Source: Clostridia bacterium
GTDB taxonomy: Bacteria > Bacillota > Clostridia > UMGS1840
NCBI GenBank assembly: GCA_017936745.1
Contig: JAGBEY010000018.1
Coordinates: 1 to 62,779 of the forward strand
Reading direction: 5' to 3'
DNA length: 62,779 nucleotides
The notes under the pieces were generated by a model that saw only the letters and a list, made by a program, of their open reading frames with translations, ran no database searches and was not told the origin of the DNA. The stretch's first letter is position 1. Each line of letters starts with the position of its first letter. This document shows, in pieces, positions 8,280 to 16,678 of this stretch. Position numbers and translations under genes: made by a program.

Positions 8280-8925
8280 GTCTAAGCCTCCTTTCCAGAA
8301 TAGATGCGACAACTGAAATCGGAAGCAGGATAATAAGATAGAAGATTACAAGCATAATCAACGCTTCATCGGTTTCATAGTAAAGGCCTATCAGGTCCTT
8401 TGTCACATACATAAGGTCGGCAAGAGCGATTCCGCTGACAACAGAGGTTTCCTTGATAAGAAAAATTACGTTTGCACATATACCCGGAACCGATACGGCA
8501 AGTGCCTGCGGAAAGACTACTTCTTTCATTGTAAGCCAGCGTCCAAGTCCAAGACTCTGCGCCGATTCAACCTGAACTTTATCTACCGCTTCAAATCCGC
8601 TTCGTATGGATTCTGCCATATAACTGCCGCCCAAGAAAGTTATCCCTATAATTGCACAAGCCTCTGTGCTTAAAACAATTCCGATTTTAGGAAGTCCGAA
8701 ATAGAGGAAAAAAAGTTGAACCAACAGTGGGGTGTTACGGCTTATCTCTATGTAAACTGCAACTATTCTGTGCAGGATAGGAGTCCTATAATATCTTACT
8801 ATTGCACATAAAAAGCCTACAATTAAAGAAAATACAATTCCCCAGAATGCTATTTCTACTGTGAGTTTTGCTGCATCTATATACATGGGCAAGTATTTAG
8901 CCATAAATTCCAAATTAAGCCTCAT
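8260..8925 (-). CDS. Amino acid (cysteine) ABC transporter permease
   Basis: The 221-aa membrane protein of the HisM family has an E-S-A-Q-S-L-G-L EAA loop and about five hydrophobic helices. A GGAGGAA ribosome binding site precedes the ATG. It begins 38 bases after metI, so the methionine and cysteine importers are read as one unit. Confidence 0.9.
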   Translation of the reverse strand: MRLNLEFMAKYLPMYIDAAKLTVEIAFWGIVFSLIVGFLCAIVRYYRTPILHRIVAVYIEISRNTPLLVQLFFLYFGLPKIGIVLSTEACAIIGITFLGGSYMAESIRSGFEAVDKVQVESAQSLGLGRWLTMKEVVFPQALAVSVPGICANVIFLIKETSVVSGIALADLMYVTKDLIGLYYETDEALIMLVIFYLIILLPISVVASILERRLRHAGFGN

Positions 8926-8963
8926 CCTTTCGATTCCTCCTTCCTTATTCCTATTATTATATG

Positions 8964-9671
8964 CTATTTACGCTTTAATCGTTTATCTGTTTTTGCAGAT
9001 AAATGAGTGCCTATACTCTGAAACACCTGAACTATCAGAATCAACAGAATAACAGCCAAAACCATAATCAGATATTTATATCTGTAATAGCCATAGTTTA
9101 TTGCGATTTTTCCAAGACCGCCGCCTCCGATAATACCGCTCATCGCCGAGTACCCAAGAATTGTGGTAAAGGCAATCGCAGCATTTGATATAAGTGACGG
9201 TATGCTTTCGGGTATCATTACCTTTATAATTATCTGCAAAGGCGCGGCTCCTGTGCTTTGTGCCATCTCGATAATATTTGGATTAACTTCTCTTAAACTG
9301 CTTTCTGCAAGTCTTGCCACAAACGGAAAGGCTGCTATAACAAGGGGCACGATTGAAGCAGTTGTTCCCACAACTGTTCCTACAATTAACCTTGTAAGCG
9401 GAAAAACCAAAATCATCAAAATCAGAAACGGTACAGAGCGGAGCAGGTTGATGATTACATTCAAAACCTGCAGAAACCATGCCGGAATTGGAAGAACACC
9501 GCTTTTTTCACCAACTACCAATAAAACTCCGAGAGGAAGTCCGATTAGAATTGCAAATACCGTTGCCAAAATCGTTACATAAATGGTTTCCCATATTGCA
9601 AGCGGAAATTGTGTCTGGATAATCTGCCATGCTTCAATCAATGCTCCTGATGAAAAAATATCGTTAAACAC
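8964..9671 (-). CDS. metI: D-/L-methionine ABC transporter permease
   Basis: The protein is about 235 aa with the MetI pattern of five or so membrane helices and an E-M-A-Q-S-T-G-A coupling loop. I prefer the GTG at 9671: GGAGG lies 9 bases upstream, whereas the in-frame ATG at 9698 would sit in front of that site. With this start it overlaps metN by 8 bases. It forms the membrane channel of MetNIQ. Confidence 0.88.
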   Translation of the reverse strand: MFNDIFSSGALIEAWQIIQTQFPLAIWETIYVTILATVFAILIGLPLGVLLVVGEKSGVLPIPAWFLQVLNVIINLLRSVPFLILMILVFPLTRLIVGTVVGTTASIVPLVIAAFPFVARLAESSLREVNPNIIEMAQSTGAAPLQIIIKVMIPESIPSLISNAAIAFTTILGYSAMSGIIGGGGLGKIAINYGYYRYKYLIMVLAVILLILIVQVFQSIGTHLSAKTDKRLKRK

Positions 9672-10677
9672 AGGGCTCCACCTCCTCAGCAATAACATCA
9701 GGTGTCTGCATCAAAAACTCTATTGCAGAATTTACATTACTTTCATCACCTGCAATACCAAGAAGCATGCTTCCGTAGACCTTGCCGTTAATGCTCTTGG
9801 TAGAAGCATAAGCGATATTGGCTTCAATTCCTTTTTGAACTGCCATTCTTGCAATAAGAGGAGTACCTGTTGCTGATGCACCGTTAAAAACAACACGGAT
9901 AATTCTGTCGCCTGACTCACTTATAACAACCGAGCCTGAGCTGCCTTCGGGAAATACCAGATTCTGTGCCGCCTTCGATTTCGGATGTGCAAACACTTCG
10001 GAAACCGCACCTTGTTCAACAACCACGCCGTCATCCAAAATTGCAACATTCTTACATATGCTTTCAACCACGCTCATCTGATGAGTGATGATAATAACCG
10101 TAATACCAAGCTTTTTATTGATGTTTCTTATCAATTCCAGAATAGAATTAGTTGTTGTCGGATCAAGTGCACTGGTTGCTTCATCACAAAGCAGAACTTT
10201 AGGATTTGTTGCAAGGGCACGGGCAATAGCAACTCTTTGCTGCTGACCGCCGGATAGCTGTGCAGGATATGCTTTAGCTTTATCTCTAAGACCAACAATA
10301 TCCAAAAGCTCAAGTGCTTTTTTCTTTGCATCAAGCTTTTTTACACCGGATAGCTCAAGGGGAAAGCATACATTCTTTAAGCAGTTTCGCTGCATAAGTA
10401 AATTGAATCCCTGAAATATCATTGAGATGTCGCGGCGAACAGTGCGAAGCTCTTTTTCCGACAGTTTCCCAAGGTCGCATCCGTCTATCTCTATAGTGCC
10501 ACTGTCAGGTCTTTCCAGCATATTGATACATCGTACAAGAGTACTTTTTCCTGCACCACTCATACCGATTATTCCAAAGATATCTCCATCCGGAATTGAT
10601 AACGATACATCTTTTAACGCTTCCACTATGCCGTCGGCTGTATTAAATTTTTTTGATATATTCTTTATTTCTATCAT
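9664..10677 (-). CDS. metN: Methionine ABC transporter ATP-binding protein
   Basis: The 337-aa protein contains Walker A GMSGAGKST, signature LSGGQQQR, Walker B V-L-L-C-D-E and H-switch ITHQM. A C-terminal NIL domain (about residues 260-335) is the methionine-binding autoinhibitory domain typical of MetN. Gene order metQ-metN-metI is intact. It sits in the long minus-strand transcript that starts at the leader peptide near 13.7 kb. Confidence 0.95.
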   Translation of the reverse strand: MIEIKNISKKFNTADGIVEALKDVSLSIPDGDIFGIIGMSGAGKSTLVRCINMLERPDSGTIEIDGCDLGKLSEKELRTVRRDISMIFQGFNLLMQRNCLKNVCFPLELSGVKKLDAKKKALELLDIVGLRDKAKAYPAQLSGGQQQRVAIARALATNPKVLLCDEATSALDPTTTNSILELIRNINKKLGITVIIITHQMSVVESICKNVAILDDGVVVEQGAVSEVFAHPKSKAAQNLVFPEGSSGSVVISESGDRIIRVVFNGASATGTPLIARMAVQKGIEANIAYASTKSINGKVYGSMLLGIAGDESNVNSAIEFLMQTPDVIAEEVEPCV

Positions 10678-10701
10678 AATAGCCTCCGGTTTAATTATTT
10701 G

Positions 10702-11556
10702 TTATTTTATTGCATCAAGTGTAGTTTGTTTGCCGCCGTAAATTCCAATAGGTTCAACATGAATAGCTGCAACAGAAACTAAGTGTGTGCCGTTTTCTGC
10801 GTTGAAGTCATCAAGATAAGGAATATGCTGGAAGTAATTTGCGTCAACTTCGCCGCTTTCTACCACGTTGTTAGGCTGAACATAGTCAGTAAATTCAATG
10901 ATTTCAAGAGTTATATCTTTTTCTGCCAGAATATCCTTTACAATTTCAAGAATTTCGGCATGAGGTGCAGGCGTTGCTCCAATAGTAACTTTCTTACCGG
11001 CAAGTGCTGCATAATCAACAGATGCGTCATAACCATCTGTCGGATTATCAACTACAGATACTACTGCGCCGTCATATTCAGCTTCAATAAAATCCTTTAC
11101 TTGCTTGCTTTCAAGTGCTGCAGAAAGTGCTTTAATAATGTCGGTATTTTCGTTACCTTTCTTTACAACAAGGATGTTACCGTATGCTGATGCTGAGCCT
11201 TCGATGCCGAGAGAATCTTTTGTAGGATTAAGTCCTGCGTCAATAGCATAGTTTGAATTGATTACTGCATAATCTACATCCTGAAGAGTGTTGGGAAGTT
11301 GAGCAGCCTCTACCTCTTTAAATTCAATATTGTGAGGGTTTTCTTCAACATCAAGGATGGTTGCAGTGATACCTGCGCCATCTTTAAGCTTTATGTAGCC
11401 CAAATCTTCAAGCAGAAGCAGAGCTCTTGCTTCATTGGTAGTATCATTAGGAATACCAATCGTAATTTTGTCTGAGTCTGTACCGCATCCTGTAAGAGAA
11501 AATGCAGTGGCAAGTGTTAAAACTGCAATAAGTAAAAGTGAAGTTAATTTTTTCAT
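10702..11556 (-). CDS. metQ: MetQ-type methionine-binding lipoprotein with permuted halves
   Basis: The 284-aa lipoprotein has a lipobox ending L-T-G-C (C24). Its sequence is MetQ/NlpA family, but the order is rearranged. Residues about 30-168 (IPNDTTNEARALLLL through D-G-A-V-V-S-V-V) match what is normally the C-terminal half. Residues about 188-276 (VTIGATPAPHAEIL, TDYVQPNN, YFQHIPYLDDFN, P-I-G-I-Y) match what is normally the N-terminal half. A 19-residue linker joins them. The frame is open throughout. This looks like a circular permutation, perhaps from tandem duplication and end loss. Its position before metN-metI supports a working methionine receptor. Confidence 0.9.
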   Translation of the reverse strand: MKKLTSLLLIAVLTLATAFSLTGCGTDSDKITIGIPNDTTNEARALLLLEDLGYIKLKDGAGITATILDVEENPHNIEFKEVEAAQLPNTLQDVDYAVINSNYAIDAGLNPTKDSLGIEGSASAYGNILVVKKGNENTDIIKALSAALESKQVKDFIEAEYDGAVVSVVDNPTDGYDASVDYAALAGKKVTIGATPAPHAEILEIVKDILAEKDITLEIIEFTDYVQPNNVVESGEVDANYFQHIPYLDDFNAENGTHLVSVAAIHVEPIGIYGGKQTTLDAIK

Positions 11557-11579
11557 GATATTAAATCTCCTTTAAAAAT

Positions 11580-12080
11580 TTATTGTACTATAATTTTATT
11601 TTTCTCGAATACTTTAACAAGTATTGTTCCGATTATAAGTCCTGCGGCTCCTTGTACGGCATTGGCTGGTATGTTTACCAAAGAGGGAACAAAACCGTAT
11701 AAAAAGCCTTCAAATACGAAATATCCTAAAATCATTATTATTTCGGATAATGTACCGCTTAATATCCTTGATAAAAAATTGCCTAATCGCTTATGCAAAA
11801 GATGAAAACCGAAATAAGCAATAATCGCCATCAATCCTTTTATTACAAAAGTTGCTGGGGCGTATGCGATATAACCTGAGAATACATCCGCAAGAGCCGA
11901 GCCGATTCCGGCAGCAAGGAAACCGTAAAACGGTGATAAACTCCAACCTGCAAGCAGAACTATGCAGTCTCCTAAATTCAGATATCCTTTAAGCGGTGAC
12001 GGTATTTTTATTATCATTGTTGCCACACAAACTAAGGCGGCAAGCAATGATGCTGTTACAATTCTCTTTGTCGTAATCAT
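11580..12080 (-). CDS. ECF transporter S component (copy A)
   Basis: The 166-aa protein is very hydrophobic with five to six helices and resembles the small substrate-binding S subunits of energy-coupling factor transporters. It would need the shared EcfA/EcfT module encoded elsewhere. It overlaps metY by 4 bases and is conserved in the same position in copy B (59493-59993), so it belongs with the sulfur genes. The substrate is unknown. A methionine- or vitamin-related compound is a guess from context. Confidence 0.82.
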   Translation of the reverse strand: MITTKRIVTASLLAALVCVATMIIKIPSPLKGYLNLGDCIVLLAGWSLSPFYGFLAAGIGSALADVFSGYIAYAPATFVIKGLMAIIAYFGFHLLHKRLGNFLSRILSGTLSEIIMILGYFVFEGFLYGFVPSLVNIPANAVQGAAGLIIGTILVKVFEKNKIIVQ

Positions 12081-13360
12081 TTTATCGACTCAAATCCTTT
12101 CTGCAAGTCAGCGATAATGTCATCAATGTGTTCAGTACCAATAGAAAGACGAATTGTGTTAGGTTTGATACCCTGATCTTCAAGTTCTTCCGCAGTAAGC
12201 TGACTGTGGGTTGTAGTTGCCGGATGGATTACAAGGCTCTTTGCATCTGCAACATTGGCAAGCAGAGAGAAAATTTCCAAATTATCAATAAATTTGTGCG
12301 CTTCCTCCTGACCGCCTTTAATTTCAAATGTAAAGATAGAACCGCCGCCATTTGGGAAATACTTCTGATATAAGGCATTATCAGGATGGTCGGAAAGCGA
12401 CGGATGGTTAACCTTTTCTACCTGCGGATGATTTGCAAGGAACTGTACAACCTTCTTGGTGTTTTCAGCATGGCGCTCTAAACGGAGTGAAAGTGTCTCA
12501 ACTCCCTGCAAAAGAAGGAATGCTGCAAAAGGTGAAAGTGTAGCACCTGTATCACGAAGAAGTATTGCACGGATATATGTAACAAAGGCAGCAGGTCCCA
12601 CAGCCTTTGTAAATGATACGCCGTGGTAGCTTGGATTTGGAGTAGCGATTGCAGGATAGTTACCGGATGCTTCCCAGTCGAATTTACCTGAATCTACAAT
12701 CACACCACCAAGTGTTGTTCCGTGACCGCCAATGAATTTGGTTGCAGAATGTACCACGATATCTGCACCGTGTTCAATAGGACGGATAAGATACGGAGTA
12801 CCGAAGGTGTTGTCAACAACAAGGGGTAAGCCGTGCTTATGAGCAATTTCTGCGAGTGCGTCGATATCGGGAATATCGCTGTTCGGGTTACCAAGGGTTT
12901 CTATGTAAATAGCTCTTGTGTTATCCTGAATTGCCGCTTCAACTTCCGCGAGGTCATGAATGTTTACAAAAGTTGCGGTAATGCCGAAGTTTGGAAGTGT
13001 ATGTGCAAGCAAGTTATAGCTGCCGCCATATATGGTTTTTTGTGCCACAATGTGACCGCCATTCTGTGCGAGTGCTTCGATTGTATAAGAAATAGCTGCC
13101 GCACCGGATGCGAGTGCCAAAGCTGCAACACCGCCTTCAAGCTTTGCGATACGCTGCTCTAATACATCCTGTGTGGAGTTGGTAAGTCTGCCGTAAATGT
13201 TGCCTGCGTCTGTAAGTCCAAAGCGGGCAGCAGCATGAGCCGAGTTTTTAAATACATAAGAAGTAGTTGCATAAATCGGTACTGCTCTTGCATCTGTTGC
13301 GGGATCAGGATTTTCCTGACCTACATGGAGCTGAAGTGTTTCAAATTTAAATTCTGACAT
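12077..13360 (-). CDS. metY: O-acetylhomoserine sulfhydrylase (copy A)
   Basis: The 427-aa PLP enzyme has the lysine K208 in [11 protein letters not shown] and the start [14 protein letters not shown] typical of O-acetylhomoserine (thiol)-lyase. It makes homocysteine from O-acetylhomoserine and sulfide. It is highly similar, by eye over 90 percent, to the copy at 58213-59496. It is the first large gene behind the Met/Cys-rich leader and its terminator, so it probably heads an operon reaching to 5929. Confidence 0.93.
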   Translation of the reverse strand: MSEFKFETLQLHVGQENPDPATDARAVPIYATTSYVFKNSAHAAARFGLTDAGNIYGRLTNSTQDVLEQRIAKLEGGVAALALASGAAAISYTIEALAQNGGHIVAQKTIYGGSYNLLAHTLPNFGITATFVNIHDLAEVEAAIQDNTRAIYIETLGNPNSDIPDIDALAEIAHKHGLPLVVDNTFGTPYLIRPIEHGADIVVHSATKFIGGHGTTLGGVIVDSGKFDWEASGNYPAIATPNPSYHGVSFTKAVGPAAFVTYIRAILLRDTGATLSPFAAFLLLQGVETLSLRLERHAENTKKVVQFLANHPQVEKVNHPSLSDHPDNALYQKYFPNGGGSIFTFEIKGGQEEAHKFIDNLEIFSLLANVADAKSLVIHPATTTHSQLTAEELEDQGIKPNTIRLSIGTEHIDDIIADLQKGFESIK

Positions 13361-13441
13361 AATATTTATTTCCTTTCATATTTAAGTTTAAGTTCTTATA
13401 TTTTTAATATTTAATGGTAGTTTTATAATACTTAATATGTA

Positions 13442-13498
13442 TTACATTCGTCCAAATCTGTAATTTGCTCTGACAAGCTTTTCAAATCGAAAACTCAT
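13442..13498 (-). CDS. 18-aa microORF between attenuator and metY (copy A)
   Basis: MSFRFEKLVRANYRFGRM follows an AGGAAGGTG ribosome binding site directly after the leader terminator. The copy at 58089-58145 differs at two residues and also shows silent changes (gtc/gta, ttt/ttc), which argues for translation. It ends 81 bases before metY. It could be a microprotein or couple translation into the operon. Function unknown. Confidence 0.65.
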   Translation of the reverse strand: MSFRFEKLVRANYRFGRM

Positions 13499-13517
13499 TT
13501 TTTACACCTTCCTAATA

Positions 13518-13555
13518 AAATTAAAAACCGGTTGACTCCGAAAAGTCTCCCGGTT
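13518..13555 (-). terminator. Attenuator-type terminator before metY (copy A)
   Basis: AACCGG pairs with CCGGTT around an inner GACT/AGTC stem, followed by a TTTTT run on the minus strand. It lies between the leader peptide and metY, the expected place for transcription attenuation. The same structure is at 58029-58070. Confidence 0.8.
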
Positions 13556-13581
13556 AAAAGCAATGTTAATCCGCTTTTAGG

Positions 13582-13713
13582 TTATGCGGCACAATGTTTT
13601 TTCTCTGAGATGGAGAACATATCGGAAATAAACGCACAAAAGCTAATGCACATCTGACAAATCCACATGCACATCCCCATCATAATTATAGCGGTAGCAT
13701 AAAACTTTATCAT
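13582..13713 (-). CDS. Met/Cys-rich leader peptide (copy A)
   Basis: The 43-codon ORF follows GAAAGGAG and encodes 7 Met and 5 Cys, concentrated in MMGMCMWICQMC and followed by C-A-F. It is short, ends just ahead of a terminator and precedes metY. This is the layout of a leader peptide whose Met and Cys codons would stall ribosomes when these amino acids are short. The copy at 57874-58002 keeps the Met/Cys run. The middle is also hydrophobic, so a small membrane protein is the alternative reading. Confidence 0.7.
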   Translation of the reverse strand: MIKFYATAIIMMGMCMWICQMCISFCAFISDMFSISEKKHCAA

Positions 13714-13739
13714 GGTATTGTTCTCCTTTCTCAAATAAA

Positions 13740-13803
13740 TTACCTATCGTTTAGGTTGGTAATAGTATAACACTATTTACCTATCTTGTCAATAGGTAAA
13801 TAG
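13740..13803 (-). promoter_or_regulatory. Leader promoter with two Rrf2-type palindromes (copy A)
   Basis: TTGACA (13787-13792) and TATACT (13764-13769) are 17 bases apart. One palindrome, TTACCTAT-N7-ATAGGTAA (13778-13803), covers the -35 box. A second, around ACCTAAACGATAGGT (13740-13762), lies on the transcription start side. Both resemble sites for CymR-like Rrf2 repressors and match copy B. Confidence 0.85.
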
Positions 13804-13857
13804 AAATTTTTTAAAAAATTTATTAACTCTAAATATTACTTAACCCAATTATATTAA

Positions 13858-13884
13858 AAAAGATGTGACCGAAGTCACACCTTT
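13858..13884 (-). terminator. Terminator of the secreted-protein gene (copy A)
   Basis: AAGGTGTGAC-TTCG-GTCACATCTTT followed by T residues on the minus strand, just past the stop codon at 13894. Confidence 0.8.
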
Positions 13885-13893
13885 ATGAATTTT

Positions 13894-14451
13894 TTATAAC
13901 CCTAATATTAATTTTCTCGCAAGTATAAATAAGCTGTTATCAACTGACGGAATATCTCTTGATAAAGGATCTTTCATATATTCCACATCGGGATTGAAAT
14001 CGGGTTTGACAGATTGATAAATCTTTGTTCGTGCATTGAACTCTGCTTCTGCATAAGTGATTTTACCGGATTTATAATCTTCAATTACAGGAGCGATTAT
14101 CACTCTAACTTTTTCAAGATTATTTATATAAAAATCAGGTCGCAGATACATATCCCGATATTGCCATATTGCACAGTTAGCTATATCGACAAGTTCTCCG
14201 TAGCTATACCCGTTTGTCTGACCGTTAAGCCAAGCATTAAAGAATATACGATTTGATTTAGCTCTTGCATCGGCATATCCCATTCCGTTTTGTACTTCGG
14301 TTAAAATATCGCATATAAAACTTTCAACAAATATGATTGCTTCATTTGAGGCATTGCAGGGTGCCGATTCTCTCGGCACCTCTGCTGCGTATGTGGTTGT
14401 GGTAAAAATACTTACCAAAGTTAAAATAATAATTGTTTTTGCAATTTTCAT
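13894..14451 (-). CDS. Secreted 185-aa protein of unknown function (copy A)
   Basis: The protein has a signal peptide with a likely Ala-X-Ala cleavage near T-Y-A-A, then E-V-P-R-E-S-A-P-C-N-A. I place the start at 14451 because the upstream in-frame ATG at 14463 overlaps the GGAGG ribosome binding site and the homologue at 57162-57719 begins at the same point. The mature region is highly conserved between the copies (GYADARAKSNRIFFNAWLNG, WQYRDMYLRPDFY). It is the first shared gene between two otherwise different mobile elements. No domain is recognised. Confidence 0.8.
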   Translation of the reverse strand: MKIAKTIIILTLVSIFTTTTYAAEVPRESAPCNASNEAIIFVESFICDILTEVQNGMGYADARAKSNRIFFNAWLNGQTNGYSYGELVDIANCAIWQYRDMYLRPDFYINNLEKVRVIIAPVIEDYKSGKITYAEAEFNARTKIYQSVKPDFNPDVEYMKDPLSRDIPSVDNSLFILARKLILGL

Positions 14452-14465
14452 AAGTTCCTCCAATC

Positions 14466-15797
14466 CTATCGTGTATGTTCATCATTTTTATCTTTTTTCT
14501 TGTATTTTTGTGGTGTCGTTGCCTCCTGTTCAAGCCTTTGAGCTTCGTTGTAACGCTCAGCGATACGCTCGGAATCGGTCAAAATATTGTTACACATTCT
14601 GAATTTCGCCCGCAGTTTCTTCAGCTCTGTATTTATATCTGCGATTTCGCTTTTAGCATCAGGCTTGTGATATAATCTTGACCGTTGTAATGTCAGTTCG
14701 GAAATCCTATCTTCAGCCGTTTGCTTCATTTCAATAAGCTGACCTGATGTTTCAATATCGTTGTCATAAAGAAAATGAAACTGCTTTTGGTATCGCTCGA
14801 ATTTTATAAGTTCCTCTCTCAGATAGAAACACACCCTTTGTGGTGGTTCCTTCTTTCGTATCTTCCCGAACAGATATAAGTAACGATAATACAGAGCCTT
14901 AAAGCCTTTGAGTTTTATCGGCTCATACTTTTTAAGCCAAGCATTGTAATCAGGCTTTGGTCTATCTAAATCTTTTATTCCGTTCCTCGCCCTAATAATA
15001 CGCTCTTTAATTGCTTCAGGGCTATAATTTTCACCAAGAGATTTAAGACGGATATATTTTTCAGAGAAGGTTGGTTTTAATGCTATGTATTTGCCCGTAT
15101 CCTTAATCTCATAACCTCTGCGTTTGAGTTCCATCCAAAAGCTTTGATAAGTATATGAACCTTGTATAATTCCATCAAGCTCATCCTTTATCTGTCCTCT
15201 TATAGTGGGATAGCCATTTTTCTCTGCTAACCATTCTGCATAATGCTTTCCTTTGCTTTTTGGATTTTGTATCACCGACAAATTATATTCCTCACAAAGC
15301 CTATCAGAAATCTTTTTCATAAGATTATAATTTGCGGTATTGTCATAACACTTTTTACCATCTACAAAGGATACAGAGTTAATTACAAAGTGATTGTGCA
15401 GGTGTTCTTTATTCAGGTGTGTTGCAATTACCACCTCAAACCTATCGCCCCACATTTCTTTTGCAAGCTTTCTTCCGATTTCATGAGCAATTTCGGGTGT
15501 AACCTCTCCCGGCTTAAAGCTCTGTATGGCATGAAATGCTACAATACCATCTGTCTTACCATAACGGAGCTTTGTTTGGTGCATCTTTTTCTTTGCCGTA
15601 TCGGGCGTTGTATTAACGCCCGATACATACAAGCTTCGCTCCGTTTTGTAATCATCAGAAGCATAGTTCATAACATCATGGAGAGCTTGTATTTGCTTTT
15701 CATTATAAATCTTGCCATCTGTCTTTTCGGGATTAGCAGCATAATTTATAAGTGTATCAACTCTGCCTTTTATGTCCCATATTTTTGTTGTTGCCAT
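14466..15797 (-). CDS. MOBP-type relaxase (PF03432 family)
   Basis: The 443-aa protein carries the relaxase histidine motif H127-x-x-x-x-H132-x-H134-N-H136 (HLNKEHLHNHF) and the N-terminal region of Relaxase/VirD2 proteins. It would nick the element's oriT and pilot the strand during mobilization by a helper conjugation system. The C-terminus is charged and helical. Its start overlaps the mobC-like gene by 28 bases, a common arrangement. No type IV secretion genes are near, so the element is mobilizable rather than self-transmissible. Confidence 0.9.
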   Translation of the reverse strand: MATTKIWDIKGRVDTLINYAANPEKTDGKIYNEKQIQALHDVMNYASDDYKTERSLYVSGVNTTPDTAKKKMHQTKLRYGKTDGIVAFHAIQSFKPGEVTPEIAHEIGRKLAKEMWGDRFEVVIATHLNKEHLHNHFVINSVSFVDGKKCYDNTANYNLMKKISDRLCEEYNLSVIQNPKSKGKHYAEWLAEKNGYPTIRGQIKDELDGIIQGSYTYQSFWMELKRRGYEIKDTGKYIALKPTFSEKYIRLKSLGENYSPEAIKERIIRARNGIKDLDRPKPDYNAWLKKYEPIKLKGFKALYYRYLYLFGKIRKKEPPQRVCFYLREELIKFERYQKQFHFLYDNDIETSGQLIEMKQTAEDRISELTLQRSRLYHKPDAKSEIADINTELKKLRAKFRMCNNILTDSERIAERYNEAQRLEQEATTPQKYKKKDKNDEHTR

Positions 15798-16138
15798 TTT
15801 ATATCGCCTCCCTTGATTTTGTCGGGAACGGTGTAGAAGGTATTTATTTGTAAAATTACCTTATCCAATCGCTCCGCCTGACTTCTCAAAAATGTGGTGT
15901 CAATTTTATTTATATTTAACATACCATTTGAAACGGAATAAAGGTTGGTGGCAACATCTGTAAGTTCTGACACCATTTCATCATAGCCGTTTGGTGGTCG
16001 AGGTTTGGGTAAATATCCTCTTGCAACTGTTCGTATAAAAGCTGATTTTGTAAGACCTGTTTTTGCTATTGCCTTGTTCAAGGTTTTATATTCCTGCTCA
16101 CTCAGCCTTGCCGAAAATGTCTTTGTTCGGTTGCGCAT
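15770..16138 (-). CDS. MobC-like relaxosome protein
   Basis: About 122 aa, starting MRNRTKTFSARLSEQEY after AAAGGAGG. The upstream in-frame start at 16204 has no such site. It combines a ribbon-helix-helix-like N-terminus with the MobC family region (G-x-N-L/Y-N-x-I-A-like S-N-G-M-L-N-I-N). MobC proteins bind oriT and help the relaxase. Confidence 0.82.
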   Translation of the reverse strand: MRNRTKTFSARLSEQEYKTLNKAIAKTGLTKSAFIRTVARGYLPKPRPPNGYDEMVSELTDVATNLYSVSNGMLNINKIDTTFLRSQAERLDKVILQINTFYTVPDKIKGGDIKWQQQKYGT

Positions 16139-16224
16139 CTTGCCGCCTCCTTTCATGTTTGGGGTGTTAGGGGTATCCCTTAAAAATCGAATTTGTAATG
16201 CCAAATTCAGTGCTTGTTACAACA

Positions 16225-16581
16225 TTAAATATAAATTATCTCGGTGTAGATGATTTCCTCTGCACACGCCTTTGCGTTGTTCATATGACCAACCCACGCC
16301 ATTTGATGGGTTGCTTTGTCAGGTGCAGTTTTCTCTGCTTCCTTGATAAATTGGTCTAAAAATTCTTGCGCCTGAACATCAACCTCGTGTAAATGGTCGA
16401 GCAGCTTTCCGGTCATAAGAAGCATACTGTATTGACAAGGCTTATTTGTTTTCAAATGCTGTCTTCTCAATCTCCCGTACTTTTTAATCTCGTACTTACA
16501 TTCCGGCACTTCTAAATTTGGTATGTAATAATCGCCGTTTCTTACATACTCAATTCCATTTTCGATAAACCTTTCTTTCAT
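16225..16581 (-). CDS. TnpV-family protein (element A)
   Basis: The 118-aa protein matches the TnpV pattern of Clostridia transposons and mobilizable elements: Y-I-P-N-L-E-V-P near the start, a K-Y-G-R-L-R-R-Q-H segment and W-V-G-H-M-N-N in the last third. The TnpV of element B at 56776 shares these points but is clearly diverged. Function in transfer or excision is not established. Confidence 0.8.
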   Translation of the reverse strand: MKERFIENGIEYVRNGDYYIPNLEVPECKYEIKKYGRLRRQHLKTNKPCQYSMLLMTGKLLDHLHEVDVQAQEFLDQFIKEAEKTAPDKATHQMAWVGHMNNAKACAEEIIYTEIIYI

Positions 16582-16629
16582 TGATGATTCCTCCTTGAAT
16601 TTATTATTTATTTTCTCTAACCACCTCCA

Positions 16630-16655
16630 CAGAGCCGTGTGCGGCTCCGTGAAAA
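16630..16655. other. Short inverted repeat
   Basis: GAGCCG-TGTG-CGGCTC lies between the 117-aa gene and tnpV. No T run follows. It could be an RNA processing hairpin or part of an oriT-like region. Confidence 0.4.
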
Positions 16656-16678
16656 TGATTAGTAGAATTCTCCTTTAC

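Noticed and set aside
13582..13713. SAM riboswitch upstream of metY
   Set aside because: No S-box-like conserved core was seen. The region is better explained by the leader ORF and attenuator.
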